A DNA stretch of 64,000 nucleotides from Maritalea mobilis (GCF_004363175.1 NZ_SNYR01000003.1:334193-398192); one strand, 5' to 3'; positions 45,252-54,795 are shown, counted from the stretch's first letter. The notes: generated from the letters alone by a model not told the origin. Made by a program: numbers and translations.

Positions 45252-45956
45252 TTACACCTTTTGTGCAAAAATCTGCTGGATGTGCGTATACAGCCCACCC
45301 AAAACCGCCATCCGTTCTTCGGGATTATGATCCGCAATATGCGGGGGCATTTGGTCCATAAAGCTGAAATGGTGTGCGCCTACCACCATCTGCACGCTCA
45401 CTTCCAATTGCGGCGGGCAGAGACCGGCAAAAAGCTGGATCGCGTTGGGTGGGATAATATTGTCCTCGCTGCCACCGACCACAGTCAATGGCGTTGAAAG
45501 CGCGTCTAAGGCGTTGGGGCCACGGAAGAAATCGATGGCAGGGGTCAGCAGTGCCAAATGCGTAAATTTAAAGGAAAATGGGTGCTCAATCGCCTCGCGC
45601 TTGATGGTGTAAGCCGTTGCCCCGGCCAAATTGAGCAATAGGCTCGCACCGATCGAATGGCCAACGCCAAACAAGCGCGTAGTGGGCACCGCCAATTGAT
45701 CTGCAGCGACGCAAAGCCGGTCTAGCCGTTCCAGTAACTCGGCGCGCGTCGGCACTGGGTCTGGCAGCATCTCAAAATGTGGCGCAATCACATTGAAACC
45801 CGCTGTGTGAAAACTGTGCAGCAAGGCGTGATGCCGATCCGGACTGCCGCCGCGCCCGGCAGCAAACAATAATGTTGGCGCATTGGGGCCAACGGCCAGA
45901 TGTGTGACATTGAACGGACTATTGGAGCCGGAAAGCTGATGCGTTTGCTCAATCAT
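45252..45956 (-). CDS. Alpha/beta hydrolase downstream of fghA
   Basis: A 234-residue alpha/beta hydrolase. The nucleophile elbow is LFGVGHSIGASLLLNLAG, the acid is probably in VVGGSEDNIIPPNA and the histidine in VGAHHFSFMD. The substrate is unknown. The ATG at 45956 lies 4 nt after the fghA stop; earlier in-frame codons overlap fghA. This suggests that it is the last gene of an fghA-linked unit, possibly a second esterase in aldehyde handling. Confidence 0.75.
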   Translation of the reverse strand: MIEQTHQLSGSNSPFNVTHLAVGPNAPTLLFAAGRGGSPDRHHALLHSFHTAGFNVIAPHFEMLPDPVPTRAELLERLDRLCVAADQLAVPTTRLFGVGHSIGASLLLNLAGATAYTIKREAIEHPFSFKFTHLALLTPAIDFFRGPNALDALSTPLTVVGGSEDNIIPPNAIQLFAGLCPPQLEVSVQMVVGAHHFSFMDQMPPHIADHNPEERMAVLGGLYTHIQQIFAQKV

Positions 45957-45960
45957 TGGG

Positions 45961-46800
45961 CTATCCCAGCCGAGCGACATGCCAGCGCAAATGATCATCC
46001 ATAAAGCTGGAAATGAAATAGTAGGAATGGTCATATCCCTCACGCATATTGAGGGTCAGATCGATCCCGGCCTTCTCGCAGGCATCTTGCAGCAGCCAAG
46101 GCTTTAAGCCATCATCCAGAAAACCATCCGCACTGCCTTGATCGACCAAAATCGTGTCGTAGCGCGCGCCGTCTTCAATCAGCTGTACCGCATCATAATT
46201 GCGCCATGTCGCTTTATCTTCACCGAGATAGGCGGTTAGCGCTTTGGTGGACCAATCGCAGCTAGAGGGGTTCACAATTGGCGCAAAAGCAGAGCAGCTC
46301 TTAAACTTCTCAGGGTTTTTCAACGCTAGGGTCAGCGCCCCATGGCCACCCATGGAATGGCCAAAAACCCCAACACGCGCTGGATCAATCGGGAAATTGG
46401 CCAGCACCAGATCATAAAGCTCATCGCGCACATAGGTTTGCATTTGATAATGGGCGGCCCACGGGGCTTCCGTCGCATCAAGATAAAAGCCCGCGCCTTT
46501 GCCCAATTGCCAATCATCCGCATCGTCGGCCACATCTTCGCCGCGCGGTGACGTGTCGGGGCACACAATAATCAACCCCAATTCCGCAGCCATGCGGCGA
46601 TATTCGCCCTTATCCATCACATTTTGATGGGTGCAGGTGAGGCCAGACAGATAAAACAGGGCCGGACATTTTTGCTTTTTGGCCTGCGGCGGCACAAACA
46701 CCGCAAATGTCATTTCACAATTGGTGGCGACAGATTGATGGCGATACACCCCTTGAACGCCATCAAAGGCCTTGGCTTTGGAAATGGTTTCTAATGTCAT
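45961..46800 (-). CDS. fghA: S-formylglutathione hydrolase
   Basis: A 279-residue serine esterase that splits S-formylglutathione into formate and glutathione, the second step of glutathione-dependent formaldehyde removal. The nucleophile is in GVFGHSMGGHGALTL, the acid near DQGSADGFLDDGLKP and the histidine in GYDHSYYFISSF. LFYLSGLTCTHQNVM is the family hallmark. frmA lies upstream on the same strand, 297 nt away across a repeat cluster. Confidence 0.96.
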   Translation of the reverse strand: MTLETISKAKAFDGVQGVYRHQSVATNCEMTFAVFVPPQAKKQKCPALFYLSGLTCTHQNVMDKGEYRRMAAELGLIIVCPDTSPRGEDVADDADDWQLGKGAGFYLDATEAPWAAHYQMQTYVRDELYDLVLANFPIDPARVGVFGHSMGGHGALTLALKNPEKFKSCSAFAPIVNPSSCDWSTKALTAYLGEDKATWRNYDAVQLIEDGARYDTILVDQGSADGFLDDGLKPWLLQDACEKAGIDLTLNMREGYDHSYYFISSFMDDHLRWHVARLG

Positions 46801-46823
46801 TTTTGTCCTCGTTATTTCTTGCT

Positions 46824-47049
46824 GCCGTCACTCACTGCGTTCGTAACCCCGGCACCCCCGCCATTTTTTTGCCGCCACCGGACACTGCGTGTCCGTCCCC
46901 GGCACCCCCGCCGATTGGTGCCCATCATAGACGCTGAGCAGGTATGGGGATAAAGCGTGTTAAAGCTCCTCTATGGCCGTCCCGGCCTTGAGCCGGGACC
47001 AAAGTGCAACCCTAGAAGAGCTGGCCCCGGATCAGGTCCGGGGCGGCCT
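46824..47049. repeat. Repeat cluster: two inverted family B copies and an inverted A2
   Basis: Two tandem inverted family B copies (46824-46870 and about 46871-46925) both carry CCCCGGCACCCCCGCC. An inverted A2 unit (46974-47049) has GTCCCGGCCTTGAGCCGGGAC and CCCCGGATCAGGTCCGGGG. It separates frmA from fghA. Confidence 0.8.
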
Positions 47050-47097
47050 AGTGTGGAGTGGCGCAACGGCTCAAGCGTGCATCAAACCAACCAAACT

Positions 47098-48207
47098 CTA
47101 ATACACCACCACAGAACGGATGCTTTCGCCGCTATGCATCAAATCAAAGCCTTTATTGATCTCATCAAGGCTCAGCGTGTGGGTGATCATGGGGTCGATT
47201 TCAATTTTGCCTTGCATGTACCAATCAACAATTTTCGGCACATCGGTACGGCCACGGGCGCCGCCGAAGGCAGTGCCTTTCCAGGTGCGGCCTGTTACCA
47301 ATTGGAACGGACGGGTGGAGATTTCTGCGCCAGCAGGGGCCACGCCAATAATGATGCTTTCGCCCCAGCCCTTATGGGCACATTCCAGCGCTTGCCGCAT
47401 CAAATTGACATTGCCGATACACTCAAAGGTGTAATCCGCGCCACCGCCAGTCAAATCCACAAGGTAAGGCACCATATCGCCTTCAACCTCTTTCGGGTTG
47501 ACGAAATGGGTCATGCCAAAGCGCTCGCCCCAAGCTTTCTTTTCTGGGTTGGTGTCCACGCCAATAATCATATTGGCCCCGGCCAAGCGTAGCCCTTGGA
47601 TCACATTAAGGCCGATGCCGCCTAAGCCAAACACCACCGCGTTTGCACCGGGTTCAACCTTGGCTGTGTTGATCACCGCGCCAATGCCAGTGGTCACGCC
47701 GCAACCGATATAGCAAACCTTGTCGAACGGGGCGTCCGGGTTAATTTTGGCCAGCGCAATTTCAGGCACCACGGTGAAATTGGCAAAGGTTGATGTGCCC
47801 ATATAATGGAAGATTTTCTCGCCATTGATGGAAAAGCGCGAGCTGCCATCTGGCATCAAACCGGCCCCTTGGGTGGAGCGGATTTTTTGGCACAAATTGG
47901 TTTTCGGGTTGAGGCAATATTCGCATTCGCGACATTCTGGCGTGTAAAGCGGGATCACATGATCGCCCGGCTTGAGCGAGGTCACGCCCTTGCCCACTTC
48001 CACCACAACGCCTGCGCCTTCATGGCCCAAAATAGCTGGAAAAATGCCTTCAGGATCGGCACCAGACAGGGTGAATTCATCCGTATGGCAAATGCCCGTG
48101 GCTTTGATTTCCACCAACACTTCCCCGTCGCGCGGGCCTTCCAATTGTACCGTTGTCACTTCCAATGGTGCGCCCGCTTTGGTAGCGATTGCAGCTCTTA
48201 CATCCAT
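47098..48207 (-). CDS. frmA: S-(hydroxymethyl)glutathione dehydrogenase, class III ADH
   Basis: A 369-residue zinc alcohol dehydrogenase that oxidises S-hydroxymethylglutathione to S-formylglutathione with NAD+. The catalytic-zinc region is [12 protein letters not shown] and [12 protein letters not shown]. The structural-zinc cysteines lie in [15 protein letters not shown]. The cofactor loop is [14 protein letters not shown]. It works with FghA at 45961-46800. No dedicated regulator such as FrmR is nearby. Confidence 0.96.
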   Translation of the reverse strand: MDVRAAIATKAGAPLEVTTVQLEGPRDGEVLVEIKATGICHTDEFTLSGADPEGIFPAILGHEGAGVVVEVGKGVTSLKPGDHVIPLYTPECRECEYCLNPKTNLCQKIRSTQGAGLMPDGSSRFSINGEKIFHYMGTSTFANFTVVPEIALAKINPDAPFDKVCYIGCGVTTGIGAVINTAKVEPGANAVVFGLGGIGLNVIQGLRLAGANMIIGVDTNPEKKAWGERFGMTHFVNPKEVEGDMVPYLVDLTGGGADYTFECIGNVNLMRQALECAHKGWGESIIIGVAPAGAEISTRPFQLVTGRTWKGTAFGGARGRTDVPKIVDWYMQGKIEIDPMITHTLSLDEINKGFDLMHSGESIRSVVVY

Positions 48208-48397
48208 TTTGGCCTCCCGTTCTTTTTCTAAACGCTATCTGAGAATCACCCATAAGGCGAGTGGGGAAATTCAGCAAAATTTTCTGCCCGCAGCATAAAT
48301 ATACGCATCCTCAGTGCGACAATGTTAGTTCATTCATATTCCGGCCATATTAGGCAGGGCAATCTGCAACCAAAATAATGCAGCAAGGTTATTCTTC

Positions 48398-49198
48398 ATG
48401 TTTTTAAAGCCAATTCTCGCCGCCGCTTTTTCCATCGCTCTTTTTGTGCCTGCGGCGCAAGCTGGGCCCATTTGCACGCTAATCGCCGATCCAGTGAAAA
48501 ATACGCCTTTGCTGGAAGAAGGTGATTGCGACCACCGGGCCACGCCCGCATCAACATTTAAGTTTGCTTTGGCTCTGATGGCGATTGAAGACGGCATCAT
48601 AACAGATGCAAACGCGCCAAAATGGCCGTTTAAAAATGGCTATGCCGCGTGGGGCGGAAAAAACTGGAAACGTGAAACCGACCCAACCGACTGGCTGAAA
48701 TATTCGGTGGTCTGGTATTCCCAATTGATCACCAAGCAAATGGGCGTGGAGAAATTAAACGCCTACGCGCAAGATTTTAGCTATGGCAATCAGGATTTTT
48801 CGGGCGACGCAGGCAAAAACAATGGCTTAGAGCGTGCGTGGTTGGCATCATCATTGAAAATTTCGCCAAACGAGCAATTGCAGCTTTTGGCGCGGTACAC
48901 CAATAAAGACCTCAAATTATCAGAACGCACCTACGCGCTCAGCCGAGACATTATGCCCTCACAAATGATCAATGGCTGGCAAGTGTTTGGCAAAACCGGC
49001 ATGGCCTATCCGCAAACCAAAAATGGTCAATATGATCGGGATCGGCCCTATGGCTGGTATGTTGGTTGGGCAGAAAAAGGCGATCAGCGCCGCGTCTTCG
49101 TGCGTTTGCGCCAAGATGATCGCAAAATGGAAGGGGCCACCGGCAAGCGGGCGCAGACCAATGTTTTAGTGGCGCTCACACCATTTCTAACAGAATAG
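48398..49198 (+). CDS. Class D (OXA-type) beta-lactamase
   Basis: A 266-residue exported serine hydrolase with signal peptide FLKPILAAAFSIALFVPAAQ, cut near AQA-G. All class D motifs are in order: STFK at 52-55 (nucleophile Ser52, carboxylated Lys55), SVV at 103-105, YGN at 129-131 and KTG at 199-201. A Trp-Tyr rich WYVGWAEKG lies near the end. It is expected to hydrolyse penicillins; the true spectrum is unknown. It is single-copy between core genes with no integron or IS nearby, so it looks like a chromosomal resident gene. A BlaR1-like sensor domain is absent. Confidence 0.93.
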   Translation: MFLKPILAAAFSIALFVPAAQAGPICTLIADPVKNTPLLEEGDCDHRATPASTFKFALALMAIEDGIITDANAPKWPFKNGYAAWGGKNWKRETDPTDWLKYSVVWYSQLITKQMGVEKLNAYAQDFSYGNQDFSGDAGKNNGLERAWLASSLKISPNEQLQLLARYTNKDLKLSERTYALSRDIMPSQMINGWQVFGKTGMAYPQTKNGQYDRDRPYGWYVGWAEKGDQRRVFVRLRQDDRKMEGATGKRAQTNVLVALTPFLTE

Positions 49199-49200
49199 GC

Positions 49201-49845
49201 TTAAAGACTCATGCGCCCTAAAAGGCCACTGGTCATCAACCCATCAAAGATGAATTGAACCGACAGCGCCGCGAGCAAAACGCCGACAATGCGTGAGATC
49301 ACATGCAGCACGGTAAAGCCCAATATGCGTTGCAATTGGGTGGCGCCGAGCAAAAACAAATAGGTCAGCATCAAAATCAGCAAAAGGCCCGCCACCACGG
49401 CCACCTGGCGTGGCGGGTCGCCACTGGCATCTGCCATCAGCAAAATGGTGGCCCCAATCGCCCCCGGCCCGGCAATCAGCGGTGTGGCCAAAGGAAATAC
49501 GGAAATATCTGAGGAAGAAGCGGCTTCCGCATTTTCCTCGTCCGTGGTGGAGGTGCCGCCTGAAGAGCGGGCAAACACCATATCAATAGCAATCAGCAAC
49601 AAGAGAATGCCGCCTGCGGTGCGCAGGGCGGGCAAACTGATGCCAAAAATGGATAAAAGCGGTTCGCCGAAAAACACGAAGAACAAAAGCACCGCGCCAC
49701 CAATCACCACGCCTTTAAACACCATGGCGCGGCGTTCAGCCGCCGTGGCCCCTGCGGTTAATGCTGCAAACAGCACCACAATATCCGCTGGCCCAATGGT
49801 CGCGAAATAGGTGGTGAAAGACACCAGGAAGGTTTCAATTGGCAT
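49201..49845 (-). CDS. MarC-family integral membrane protein
   Basis: A 214-residue membrane protein with six hydrophobic segments. The family motif is TYFATIGPADIVVLFAALTAG, with the second half-repeat FPLATPLIAGPGAIGATILL. MarC proteins are called NAAT transporters, but their substrate is unclear. The ATG at 49845 is chosen over a GTG two codons earlier. A hairpin that includes the likely ribosome site lies directly upstream. Convergent with the beta-lactamase gene, 2 nt apart. Confidence 0.88.
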   Translation of the reverse strand: MPIETFLVSFTTYFATIGPADIVVLFAALTAGATAAERRAMVFKGVVIGGAVLLFFVFFGEPLLSIFGISLPALRTAGGILLLLIAIDMVFARSSGGTSTTDEENAEAASSSDISVFPLATPLIAGPGAIGATILLMADASGDPPRQVAVVAGLLLILMLTYLFLLGATQLQRILGFTVLHVISRIVGVLLAALSVQFIFDGLMTSGLLGRMSL

Positions 49846-49850
49846 AAGCA

Positions 49851-49881
49851 CTCAGCCCCATAATGCTTGTCTGGGGCTGAG
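49851..49881 (-). promoter_or_regulatory. Hairpin between gshB and marC
   Basis: CTCAGCCCC (49851-49859) pairs with GGGGCTGAG (49873-49881), 9 bp. On the minus strand it lies 10 nt after the gshB stop and ends 5 nt before the marC start, so its 3' arm holds the only purine-rich stretch that could bind ribosomes. It may end gshB transcripts or hide the marC start. No T-run follows on the minus strand. Confidence 0.5.
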
Positions 49882-49891
49882 TTTTACACTT

Positions 49892-50839
49892 CTAGCGGCG
49901 CTTTTCAATCGCGTCCCAAATCAGGGCGGCAATATCTGGCCCGCCAAATCGTTTGATTTCACGAATGCCAGTGGGCGAAGTGACGTTAATTTCGGTGAGA
50001 TAATCGCCAATCACATCAATGCCGACAAAGATAAAATCGCGCTCTTTCAGGGCGGGGGCGATTCTGGCGCAAATTTCTTTTTCCCGCGCGGTGAGTTCGC
50101 TTAATTCAGGTCGTCCGCCCACATGCATGTTGGAGCGGCTTTCGCCCTCAGCGGGAATGCGGTTGAGGCCCGCCACCGGTTCGCCATCAATAATAATGAT
50201 GCGTTTGTCGCCTTTGCGCACATCCGGCAAATATTGCTGGATCATAAAGGGTTCGCGGAAGCTCGATTCAAAAATTTCCAGCAGCGACACCAGATTATGA
50301 TCGTCTTGCTTCAAAAAGAAAACGCCCGCGCCGCCATTACCATAAAGCGGTTTGACGATGATATCGCCATGACGCTTGCGGAAATCAACAATCTGCGCCC
50401 GATCACGCGTCACCAAGGTTGGTGGCATCAAATCTGGAAATTCGGTCACCAAAATCTTTTCAGGTGCGTTGCGCACATGATCCGGGTGATTGACCACCAG
50501 CGTTTTCGGCAGCAATCGCTCCAACATGTGGGTGGTGGTGATATAATGCATATCAAATGGCGGGTCCTGCCGCAGCAAGATCACGTCAAACTCACTCAAA
50601 TCGGTCAGCGATGCAGCGCCAAGCTCAAACCAATGATCATTGTCATCAAACAATTTGACCGACGCCACTTCCGCTTTCACAACGCCATTTTCAAGGCTCA
50701 GCGTGGCAGGCGTATAATAATGCACATCATGGCCGCGCGCCTGCGCCTCCAACATCATGGCAAAGCTGGAATCACCTGCGGGGTTAATCGCGCCAATGGG
50801 ATCCATCTGCACGGCAATTTTTAGTTTCTTATCAGTCAT
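49892..50839 (-). CDS. gshB: Glutathione synthetase
   Basis: A 315-residue ATP-grasp ligase that joins gamma-glutamylcysteine and glycine. Motifs are [20 protein letters not shown] at the N-terminus, [15 protein letters not shown], the glycine-rich [13 protein letters not shown] and the metal-site [13 protein letters not shown]. The ATG at 50839 begins the domain; earlier in-frame codons overlap yraN. It belongs to rsmI-yraN-gshB, a conserved order. It also supplies the glutathione used by frmA/fghA. Confidence 0.95.
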   Translation of the reverse strand: MTDKKLKIAVQMDPIGAINPAGDSSFAMMLEAQARGHDVHYYTPATLSLENGVVKAEVASVKLFDDNDHWFELGAASLTDLSEFDVILLRQDPPFDMHYITTTHMLERLLPKTLVVNHPDHVRNAPEKILVTEFPDLMPPTLVTRDRAQIVDFRKRHGDIIVKPLYGNGGAGVFFLKQDDHNLVSLLEIFESSFREPFMIQQYLPDVRKGDKRIIIIDGEPVAGLNRIPAEGESRSNMHVGGRPELSELTAREKEICARIAPALKERDFIFVGIDVIGDYLTEINVTSPTGIREIKRFGGPDIAALIWDAIEKRR

Positions 50840-50849
50840 AAGGCGCCTG

Positions 50850-51227
50850 TTACCCTTCATAAACATCTTCGGCCATAAACGTGTTCTGGATATGGATGGG
50901 CCAGCGCCAAGGCGCAAGACCGATCACATCAAATTGTTTTTGATGGCTAGCATATTGCTCATTTTTGGCCAACCAATATTGCGCTGCCCGCCGATGGCGG
51001 TGGGGCTTGATTTGTTCTAGCGCCATATAAAGCGCGCCACGGCCACGCCGGGCCTTCACTTCCACAAAAATGATCTGATTGCCCCGCTGGGCCACCAAGT
51101 CTAACTCGCCCACAGGGGTTTTTACCCGTCGGGCCAAAATGCGATAAAATTTAATGCGCAAAAACAATTCCGCCAGCCGCTCACTTTTGCGTCCATAACG
51201 CTCGGCTTGCTGGCGGCGCTCGATCAT
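50850..51227 (-). CDS. yraN: UPF0102 family protein YraN
   Basis: A 125-residue protein with the restriction-endonuclease-like core [21 protein letters not shown] (D...E-x-K), typical of UPF0102. A nuclease-like fold is clear but the role is not established. It overlaps rsmI by 4 nt (ATGA) and precedes gshB by 10 nt. Confidence 0.92.
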   Translation of the reverse strand: MIERRQQAERYGRKSERLAELFLRIKFYRILARRVKTPVGELDLVAQRGNQIIFVEVKARRGRGALYMALEQIKPHRHRRAAQYWLAKNEQYASHQKQFDVIGLAPWRWPIHIQNTFMAEDVYEG

Positions 51228-52114
51228 TTTTTAAGCTCCAGTGCCGCTTGATAAACTTGTTTGCGCTTGAGGCCAAAGCCTTGGGCAACCTCATCAACCG
51301 CGCTACGCAGCGGCAGTTCTTTCAGCCGTTCGGCAAGCGCATCCTGCCATTCATCTTGATCTGGCTCGCTGGCCATTTGGGCGCCCTCCACCAAAATCAC
51401 CAATTCGCCCTTCACGCTCTGGCCCGCAAATTGTGCGGCAAGTTCGCCCAAGCCGCCGCGATATAGCGTTTCAAATTTTTTGGTGATCTCTCGCGCCACA
51501 ACCGCTTGTCGGTCAGCGCCAAAAATCTCCGCCATGGCTTCAAGGCACGCCGCAACACGCTTGGGGGATTCGTAAAACACCAGCGTTTCCGATCGACCCA
51601 TTAGCTCTTTCAACCGTTCTTTCCGCGCCATTTGCTTTGGCGGCAAAAAGCCCAAAAATGAAAATTGATCAGTTGGTAAGCCTGCCACAGCAAGGCCCGC
51701 CAGCAGTGCCGACGCACCGGGCAGGGCCACCACATCAATGTCTGACTTTGCCGCTTCACGCACCAAGGGGAAACCCGGGTCAGACAATAGGGGCGTGCCT
51801 GCGTCTGAAATCAGCGCAATCGCCGCACCCTCTTTCACCTGTTGCACAAAATGGGCAGCCATCTGGCTTTCATTGTGCTCATGCAATGCTTTGCGGGGTG
51901 TTTTAATGCCAAAGGCAGAGAGCAATTTGGCCGATGTGCGTGTGTCTTCACACAGAATCAAATCAGCACCGGCCAAAATCTCCAAGGCGCGCAAGGTAAT
52001 ATCTTTCAAATTACCAATTGGCGTAGCCACAATATAGAGCCCCGGCGGCACTTTTGATGCATTCATGCCATGTTCGCCAATAAAATAGCGTCGATCCGGG
52101 GATAATTGCGCCAT
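51224..52114 (-). CDS. rsmI: 16S rRNA (cytidine1402-2'-O)-methyltransferase
   Basis: A 296-residue tetrapyrrole-methylase-fold enzyme that 2'-O-methylates C1402 of 16S rRNA. Motifs are LYIVATPIGNLKDITLRALE at about residues 26-45, CEDTRTSAKLL, LISDAGTPLLSDPG and LPGASALLAGLAVAGLPTDQ. It starts the rsmI-yraN-gshB unit and is divergent from the LpoA-like lipoprotein gene. Confidence 0.96.
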   Translation of the reverse strand: MAQLSPDRRYFIGEHGMNASKVPPGLYIVATPIGNLKDITLRALEILAGADLILCEDTRTSAKLLSAFGIKTPRKALHEHNESQMAAHFVQQVKEGAAIALISDAGTPLLSDPGFPLVREAAKSDIDVVALPGASALLAGLAVAGLPTDQFSFLGFLPPKQMARKERLKELMGRSETLVFYESPKRVAACLEAMAEIFGADRQAVVAREITKKFETLYRGGLGELAAQFAGQSVKGELVILVEGAQMASEPDQDEWQDALAERLKELPLRSAVDEVAQGFGLKRKQVYQAALELKK

Positions 52115-52283
52115 AGAATTTGCTCAATTCCTAAATATATGTTGATTTCAGCATTTAAGCGCCCACACTATAGTGGATCGCGCATCGGGGACAAGCACCG
52201 TGATCAAGCCGAATCTGCGGCGAAAAAGCGGTATAAGATTTGTACAACTTGGCGGACGTGCAAATCAAATAGGAGTTTGGGGC

Positions 52284-53561
52284 ATGGCATCAGTGCAAGC
52301 GGCAGCCAAAAAAATCACAGCTAAATCAGTTTTCGCCCAAGGGGCAAAATGGTTGGTCAGCCTTGGCGCTGGCGCGGCGCTTTTGGCATGTACACCTGAT
52401 TTCAGTTTTGGCCCATCAACCGGGGCCGATCGCGGTGTGCAGCGCCCAGATTTAAGCAGCCAGTCTAATCTGCCCCCAGCCAAAGGCGAAATTATTGGCG
52501 AAGGCAATGTGCGGGTGGCGCTTTTGCTGCCCCTAAGCGGCAATGAAGGCCTTTCAAGCGTCGGCACGTCCATGCGCAATGGCGCGAAAATGGCGATTGA
52601 TAAAATCAATAGCTCCGCCGGCTTCCCGCGCAATGTGCAACTGGTGGTTAAAGACACAGGCGGCAATGCCTCAACCGCGCGCACGGCCGCAGCCGAAGCC
52701 ATCACCGAAGGCGCAAGCCTGATTCTTGGACCATTGCGGTCAGATAGCGTGCGCTCTGCCGGCGCCGTAGCGCGGTCGTCTGGCGTGCCATTGATCGGCT
52801 TTTCCAACAATTCGGGCGCTGCCGCATCTGGCATTTATCTACTCAATGTGCTGCCAGAGACGGAAGTCAAACGGTCCTTGCAATATGCCCAGAATTTCGG
52901 TCGCAAAAGCTTTGCTGCGATTGTGCCTAAAACCGCCTTTGGCCAAATCCAAGAAGGCGCGTTCCGGGTTGCCGCGTCACAAACTGGCGCCAATGTGCAA
53001 GGCATTTATCAATTCGCCAACGAAACAGAAGCCCGCACCGCGGTTGAACAAGTGGTGCCGTTCCTGCTCTCTGGCCAAATCGACACCTTGTTTATCCCTG
53101 ATCGGGCAACCGCCCCATCAATCGCTGTGCTGTTGGAAGCAGCCCAGATTGATAAAAACAGCCTGACCATTCTTGGCTCAGCTGACTGGGATGGCGATGA
53201 AAGAATCAGCCAAACTCCATTTTTGGCCGGGGCCTTTTTCCCTGCGGTGGATGGAGCAGGCTATGACAAATTGAAGCCAGAATATGAAGCGCTTTATGGC
53301 GCGACGCCACATCCAATGGTCACGTTCGCCTATACCGCCGTATTGTTGGCCAACTCCACCAGCCTTGCCACGTCAACCCCGCCATATGATCGGGCCCAAT
53401 TGACCCGCGCCAGTGGCTTTTCCGGCCAAGACGGCGTATTCCGCTTCACCGACAGCGGCGCCAACGAACATGCTTTGGTGATCAAACAGGTTGAGCTGGG
53501 CGGCAGCCGCGTGGTGGACAGCGCCAAAATGCCAAGTGCAGGCACCCTCGCAACGCGATAA
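52284..53561 (+). CDS. LpoA-like lipoprotein with periplasmic binding-protein fold
   Basis: A 425-residue lipoprotein. The lipobox LLAC places the lipidated cysteine at residue 36. The rest is a type I periplasmic-binding-protein fold: VRVALLLPLSGNEGLSSVG and LQLLGPLRSDS-type segments (here SLILGPLRSDSVRSAG). Such proteins in alphaproteobacteria are annotated as penicillin-binding-protein activators, by relation to LpoA. The partner is presumed to be a class A PBP. The ATG at 52284 has AGGAG 8 nt upstream; earlier in-frame codons lie before it. The divergent pairing with rsmI is conserved. Confidence 0.85.
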   Translation: MASVQAAAKKITAKSVFAQGAKWLVSLGAGAALLACTPDFSFGPSTGADRGVQRPDLSSQSNLPPAKGEIIGEGNVRVALLLPLSGNEGLSSVGTSMRNGAKMAIDKINSSAGFPRNVQLVVKDTGGNASTARTAAAEAITEGASLILGPLRSDSVRSAGAVARSSGVPLIGFSNNSGAAASGIYLLNVLPETEVKRSLQYAQNFGRKSFAAIVPKTAFGQIQEGAFRVAASQTGANVQGIYQFANETEARTAVEQVVPFLLSGQIDTLFIPDRATAPSIAVLLEAAQIDKNSLTILGSADWDGDERISQTPFLAGAFFPAVDGAGYDKLKPEYEALYGATPHPMVTFAYTAVLLANSTSLATSTPPYDRAQLTRASGFSGQDGVFRFTDSGANEHALVIKQVELGGSRVVDSAKMPSAGTLATR

Positions 53562-53591
53562 AGCAATCAACCTCTAAAGTTAAGCAATGTG

Positions 53592-53621
53592 CACGCCTTT
53601 GGTCTAAACCCCGAAGGCGTG
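53592..53621 (+). terminator. Terminator after the LpoA-like gene
   Basis: CACGCCTT (53592-53599) pairs with AAGGCGTG (53614-53621), 8 bp, followed by TTCTGTTT. The T-tract is broken, so strength is moderate. Confidence 0.55.
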
Positions 53622-53747
53622 TTCTGTTTCCCCATTCACCATTGCGGCGCAAAGTTTTTGCACCTTCATTCTAAACTGCTTATAGTGAGCCAAAGGGCTT
53701 AAACCGCGCACTTTGGGCGCGCGGCATGTAGGGGTAAAAAGCGTCAA

Positions 53748-54710
53748 ATGTTTATGTTCGATCTAAAGGGCCGGGAAACGGCCCCGCAGCACCGACCATC
53801 TTCGAAATGGTATCACAATCTATTGTCGGTGGTGCCAGGGCTTAGCTCACGGCCGACGGTGCCCCTGAGTGATCTTGACCAGGAAACAACTTTCGCATCG
53901 CCCATGACCTTGGCGCGGATTGGTCCACTGGAAGTGCGCGTGGCGATGAGCGCCAGCGAAGTCCGCAAGGCGCAAGAGCTGCGCTATAAAGTATTCTATG
54001 AAGAAATGTCAGCCAAGGCTGATGCCCGCACGCGCCGTACCAAGCGCGATGCGGATGAGTATGATCCCCTATGCGACCATATTATTGTGCTTGATCACGA
54101 TAGCGCCCAAGGCGTAACCGGTCGGCCAAAAATTGTAGGCACTTATCGAGCTTTGCGCTCTGAAGTGGCGCTGGCAGCGAATGGTTTTTACTCCGCTGCG
54201 GAGTTTGATTTGAAACCCATGTTGGCCACCCATTGGCAGCAAGGTTTTTGCGAAGTGGGCCGCTCCTGCGTATTGCCCGAATATCGCGATAAACGCACCA
54301 TGGAAGCTTTGTGGGTGGGGCTTTGGGCCTATGCCGTGCTGAACAATATTGATGTGTATTTCGGCGTGGCCAGCTTTGAAGGCACAAACCCTGATGAGCA
54401 CAAAGAAGCCCTGAGCTTTTTGCACCACCATTGCCCCGCGCCAGAAGGATGGCGGGTGTCACCCCAGCCAGATGTGGCGGGGAAAGTCGATTATATGGCG
54501 GCTGACAAGATCAATGAACGCGCCATCATGAAAAAGCTACCGCCTTTGATCAAAGGCTATTTGCGCATCGGCGCTTATGTCGGCGATGGTATTTTCATCG
54601 ACAAGCAATTTGGCACCACAGATGTGATGATCATCACGCTATTGGACCAAATGCCGGAGCGTTATAAGCAACATTTCCGCACCCTGACCGGATTAGACCG
54701 GAAAAACTGA
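53748..54710 (+). CDS. olsB: Ornithine lipid N-acyltransferase OlsB-like
   Basis: A 320-residue acyltransferase of the GNAT-like OlsB family. Motifs include VRKAQELRYKVFYEEM, CDHIIVLDH and CEVGRSCVLPEYRDKRTMEALW, the hallmark of ornithine N-acyltransferases once called hemolysins. OlsB transfers a 3-hydroxyacyl chain from ACP to ornithine to make lyso-ornithine lipid; OlsA would complete it and is not in the window. It could acylate another amino acid. The start may be 53748 or 53754. It precedes mutS, a frequent neighbour. Confidence 0.75.
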   Translation: MFMFDLKGRETAPQHRPSSKWYHNLLSVVPGLSSRPTVPLSDLDQETTFASPMTLARIGPLEVRVAMSASEVRKAQELRYKVFYEEMSAKADARTRRTKRDADEYDPLCDHIIVLDHDSAQGVTGRPKIVGTYRALRSEVALAANGFYSAAEFDLKPMLATHWQQGFCEVGRSCVLPEYRDKRTMEALWVGLWAYAVLNNIDVYFGVASFEGTNPDEHKEALSFLHHHCPAPEGWRVSPQPDVAGKVDYMAADKINERAIMKKLPPLIKGYLRIGAYVGDGIFIDKQFGTTDVMIITLLDQMPERYKQHFRTLTGLDRKN

Positions 54711-54795
54711 GAATTTGCCATCAATCGCTGTTGGCAAGCCCTGCACACTTGCATAGTGTTTTCACCTTAATCGCCTCAAATATGTGATTTTGTGC

